From: CAYUPI01 sp964446585
Lineage (GTDB): Bacteria; Verrucomicrobiota; Verrucomicrobiia; Limisphaerales; UBA8199
DNA length: 64,000 nt
Reading direction: 5' to 3'
NCBI GenBank assembly: GCA_964446585.1
Contig: CAYUPI010000017.1
Span: forward strand, 46,614-110,613
Shown: piece after piece, positions 61,351-64,000 of the stretch
Position numbering within the stretch: the stretch's first letter is position 1
Layout of the letters: each line of letters opens with the position of its first letter
The notes under the pieces: model-generated
The model's database searches: none
The model's input: the letters and a program-made list of their open reading frames with translations, nothing else
What the model was told of the DNA's origin: nothing
Translations under genes and position numbers: made by a program

Positions 61351-62739
61351 ATGTTCGAAAAGCGCTTCTACGTCGAAGGGCTGGCACACGCCTCGTACTT
61401 AATCGGGGATTCTGGCCGGGCGGCGGTGATTGATCCCAAGCGAGATGTGGACGATTACTTGGCGACTGCTGAGCGGGAGAACCTCAAAATCGTCGCGATT
61501 TTTGAGACACATCCACACGCAGATTTTGTCTCGGGCCACGTCGAACTGGCGCAGCGGAGCGGGGCGAAGATTTACGTCTCGCACCGGGCTCCCGCGAGCT
61601 ATGAGAGATCGCTCCTGCGCGATGGAGATGTGGTTCAAGTCGGGTCGCTCGAAGTGGCGGCTCTGGAGACGCCTGGCCATTCGCCCGACAGCATGAGTTT
61701 TGTCATTCGCACGGCGGGCAAACCGATCGCCGTGTACACGGGGGATACACTCTTTGTCGGGGACGTGGGCCGGCCCGATTTGAGGGATGCCGAAGAGAAG
61801 CCGACCCGGTTGGCGGCGGCGTTGTATGATTCGTTGTTCGGGAAACTGCTTGCGCTTCCCGATGACACCAAAGTGTATCCCGCTCATGGCGCCGGTTCGA
61901 TGTGCGGCCGTAAGATCTCCTCTGTGCCGTTCACGACGATTGGCCAGGAGCGCTTGTTCAATTGGGCGCTTCAGCTCAAAGACCGCGAGACGTTCGTCCG
62001 CACGATGGTCGAGAACCTGCCGGATCGGCCGCCATACTTCGCGCATGACGTGCAAGTGAACCTCGCGGGTGCGCCGGCGCTTGGTTCGCTGCCAGCAGTT
62101 CGGGCGCTGACAGAAGCCGAACTGAAGGCGGAATCTGGCCGCGGGACCATAATGCTAGACACACGTAGCGCCCCCTTTTTCGGCGCGGGCCATTTTCCAG
62201 GCAGCCTCAACATCGGTCTGTCGAGCAACCTGTTCTCGACCTGGGTCGGCTTCCTGGTTCCGTTCGGCAAACCGGTGGCGTTGGTGGTCGGTTCCCCCGA
62301 CAGCGCCCACAAGGCGCGATTGGAGCTGGCCAGGATTGGTTACGATGACGTCGTGGGCTTCTTGGAGGCAGACGCGCTGACCCAAACCCGGCAACTTTCT
62401 CAACTGGGTGTGGACGAACTGCATTTCTCGTTGAAACGCGGCGAAGGCCCGCGGCTGCTGGATGTGCGGACCCGCGGCGAATGGGAGGCTGAACACATCA
62501 GCGGCGCGGCGCACATTCCTCTGCCGGCACTGCCGCGGCGTCTTGGAGAGCTGCCACGAGAGAGCCCTCTGGCGATCATTTGTGGCAGCGGTTACCGCAG
62601 CTCCATTGCCGCGAGCCTGCTGCGGAGTGCCGGATTCAGCCGGGTGCAAAACGTCATGGGCGGCATGGGAGCGTACTTGGAGACACGCGTGACTGAGTTT
62701 CAGCCTTCGGATCTGGTATTCATCGGGGAGAATATCTGA
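61351..62739 (+). CDS. MBL-fold persulfide dioxygenase fused to two rhodanese domains
   Basis: 462 aa from ATG 61351 (MFEKRFYVEGLAHASYL); GTG 61321 adds ten codons. Residues 1-230 are an ETHE1-like metallo-beta-lactamase (ETHPHADFVSGH, TPGHSPDSMSF, GDTLFVGDVGRPD, AHGAGSMCG). The first rhodanese domain has no Cys at the loop (LVVGSPDS); the second does (IICGSGYRSS). This is the CstB/BlhA-type sulfide detoxification architecture. It acts on low-molecular-weight persulfides in the cytosol. Confidence 0.88.
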   Translation: MFEKRFYVEGLAHASYLIGDSGRAAVIDPKRDVDDYLATAERENLKIVAIFETHPHADFVSGHVELAQRSGAKIYVSHRAPASYERSLLRDGDVVQVGSLEVAALETPGHSPDSMSFVIRTAGKPIAVYTGDTLFVGDVGRPDLRDAEEKPTRLAAALYDSLFGKLLALPDDTKVYPAHGAGSMCGRKISSVPFTTIGQERLFNWALQLKDRETFVRTMVENLPDRPPYFAHDVQVNLAGAPALGSLPAVRALTEAELKAESGRGTIMLDTRSAPFFGAGHFPGSLNIGLSSNLFSTWVGFLVPFGKPVALVVGSPDSAHKARLELARIGYDDVVGFLEADALTQTRQLSQLGVDELHFSLKRGEGPRLLDVRTRGEWEAEHISGAAHIPLPALPRRLGELPRESPLAIICGSGYRSSIAASLLRSAGFSRVQNVMGGMGAYLETRVTEFQPSDLVFIGENI

Positions 62740-63174
62740 TCCGCGACACTAACGCTCCGCACGAAACAAAGCAACAGCCCAAGCCGCAACCAGGAACATT
62801 ATTGAACACGGATTACACCGATTGCGCGGATGCTTTATATCCGTGTCATCCTGCCATCCGTGGTCAAAGACCTTCGCGACACACGAACAAATTCGGCTGT
62901 TGCAGTGCAAAGAATGCAACCGATCTGGAACCTCTGCGCTCTTCGAGCCTCTGCCGTTCCGCGGGTGGAAATGTCAAGCACTTGCCTTCGTCCGTTTTTT
63001 CGTCCTTGGATTTGGCTTGATCGCGACAAATCTCAGAGGCATAATTGCGGAGCACAGTCGTACAGCGCTGCGCGCAAGCTTTGGTGCGTACCGGCTGAGC
63101 AGGTTGCCAATAGCGGTCATCCCTTGTGGATGAATCGGAAAAACAAACGACAACAACCGAAAGGAACAGGCCTT
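62740..63174. other. Intergenic stretch without gene
   Basis: 435 bp with no convincing frame; a few ACGGATTACACCGATT-like simple motifs (about 62808-62830) occur. AAAGGAACAGG at 63160-63170 is the ribosome-binding site of the next gene. Confidence 0.4.
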
Positions 63175-63441
63175 ATGGCAAAATTCATGTGCACCCACAC
63201 CATTCCGCCTGGGAAATTCTCCCAGGACCAGCTCAATCAGTTCGCCCAGGCGGCACAACAGGATCCGACGGTCAAGGGCTATCGAAGCTTTGCGAACCTC
63301 GCTGAGGGCAAAGCCGTCTGCATCATGGAGGCGGCGACGAAGGACCAGATTGCGGCTTGGTTCACTAAAATGGGCATGCCGTACGACACCATCACGAAAG
63401 TCGAGCTCGAAGGCGACCGCGGCACCATTCGCGCCGCTTGA
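63175..63441 (+). CDS. DUF4242-like small protein
   Basis: 88 aa starting MAKFMCTHTIPPGKFSQ with a good AAAGGA site upstream. The pattern of a short beta-alpha-beta fold with AVCIMEAATKDQIAAWFTKMGMPYDTITKVELEG fits the DUF4242 (nickel-binding-like) family. The function is not known. Longer open frames run upstream in the same phase, but they have no protein-like pattern and the ribosome-binding site supports this start. Confidence 0.6.
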   Translation: MAKFMCTHTIPPGKFSQDQLNQFAQAAQQDPTVKGYRSFANLAEGKAVCIMEAATKDQIAAWFTKMGMPYDTITKVELEGDRGTIRAA

Positions 63442-63681
63442 GCGCGTCCATGATTGTTCAGCGCCCTTGAACGTGGGGCGAGTTGCCTCACCGCTCAAGG
63501 TGCGGGGATGGCCTCGTACCCGACGTCTTCACACGAAACGTGGGTGGCGGGGCAGACCGTTAGTTGTGGAAAACGAAGACTGACTTAGTCGGGCTAGCGG
63601 GGACTTTATGCGAGGCTGACTAAGGACCCAAAAGGGCAGGCAGTCGAGTCTGGATCGTCTAACCAAAGAAAGAACTGTCCG

Positions 63682-64000
63682 ATGTGGATCCCCAAATGGC
63701 AGCGTGATCAGCAAAAGGGCGTAGATTCGCCCATCCCGACCCAGGTCGTTTCAACCGAGGAGTTCATCCCTCGCCCGCAGAACGAAAAGCAGAGGCAATG
63801 GGAACACCTCATTGGCGAGCTGGCCGACGAGAAATCAAAGCGTCTCGGCATGACAAAGCGCGATTTTCTGCGTAGCTCCATGGGCATGGCTACGGCGTTC
63901 CTCGCCAGCAACATGGTCTATGGCCCGTACTGGAATGTGGACGCGGCGGAGACGCTGGAAGGCGCGGCCACGGCAGAGAAGTTTCCCAAGGGTGAGTATT
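63682..64000 (+). CDS. Tat-type exported protein (3' partial)
   Basis: The first 106 codons of a gene that runs out of the window. It starts MWIPKWQRDQQKGVDSPIP and has a KRDFLRSSMGMATAFLASN segment, which looks like a twin-arginine-type leader with Lys-Arg in place of Arg-Arg and a Phe-Leu. The rest (VYGPYWNVDAAETLEG) recalls the start of exported amidohydrolase-like enzymes. The enzyme family cannot be named from this fragment. Confidence 0.55.
   Translation, partial: MWIPKWQRDQQKGVDSPIPTQVVSTEEFIPRPQNEKQRQWEHLIGELADEKSKRLGMTKRDFLRSSMGMATAFLASNMVYGPYWNVDAAETLEGAATAEKFPKGEY

Noticed and set aside
62740..63174. Upstream extension of the DUF4242-like frame to 62830
   Set aside because: The added residues have no family pattern and the AAAGGA site supports the start at 63175.

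Overview
The window looks like a chromosomal segment of a GC-rich member of the Verrucomicrobia (PVC superphylum). The support is the mix of families: a Minf_1886-type conserved protein, a prepilin-like protein with the H-X9-DG motif, a PEP-CTERM protein, DNRLRE and Ig-like secreted proteins, and a planctomycete-type heme domain (PSCyt1). No transposase, integrase, phage gene or CRISPR array is visible. The species cannot be fixed from this sequence.

Layout, left to right. 1-706: 3' part of a short-chain dehydrogenase. 879-3762: a tightly overlapping nucleotide-rhamnose operon (rfbA, an NRS/ER-like epimerase/reductase, rfbB) with no rmlC. 3836-10918: secreted esterase, accD, ComF, CPBP protease and TPR genes on the minus strand, then a Dpm1-like glycosyltransferase and an FMN reductase on the plus strand. 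10955-16693: a YncE/phosphoesterase fusion, tRNA-Met(CAT) with a duplicated 5' half, a 52-aa membrane protein, DUF2062, tRNA-Pro(GGG), OsmC and a rhomboid protease. 17563-21240: the conserved SRP RNA - dnaX - ybaB - recR block plus a HAD phosphatase. 21292-28899: FHA/membrane protein, M16 peptidase, Minf_1886 protein, a small membrane protein and leuS. 28961-32215: DNRLRE protein, H-X9-DG prepilin-like protein and an anti-sigma/ECF sigma pair.

32923-41410 is the most interesting region. It is a plus-strand run of five exported proteins: a cupredoxin with an apparent axial Gln, a CusF-SCO1 fusion, an octaheme DmsE/MtrA-like cytochrome with a lipobox, a predicted outer-membrane beta-barrel (MtrB/PioB size) carrying its own N-terminal monoheme domain, and a 948-aa DNRLRE/Ig adhesin-like protein. 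Together they read as a candidate copper-linked porin-cytochrome conduit for electron transfer across the outer membrane.

41495-64000 holds housekeeping and regulatory genes: rdgB, an inositol-phosphatase family protein, trxB, DUF4337, a MocR-type regulator, a two-component system, a secreted VWA pair, a PEP-CTERM protein, the rpoD-apt-PAP2-ogg-comB run, the sppA-upp-zinc ribbon-M24 run, an MBL-rhodanese persulfide enzyme, a DUF4242-like protein and the start of a Tat-type exported protein.

Intergenic spacers carry many short heptamer/octamer repeats arranged as inverted pairs, and two larger inverted-repeat elements (26031-26104 and 46845-47077). All functional calls come from reading motifs by eye; no database search was run.
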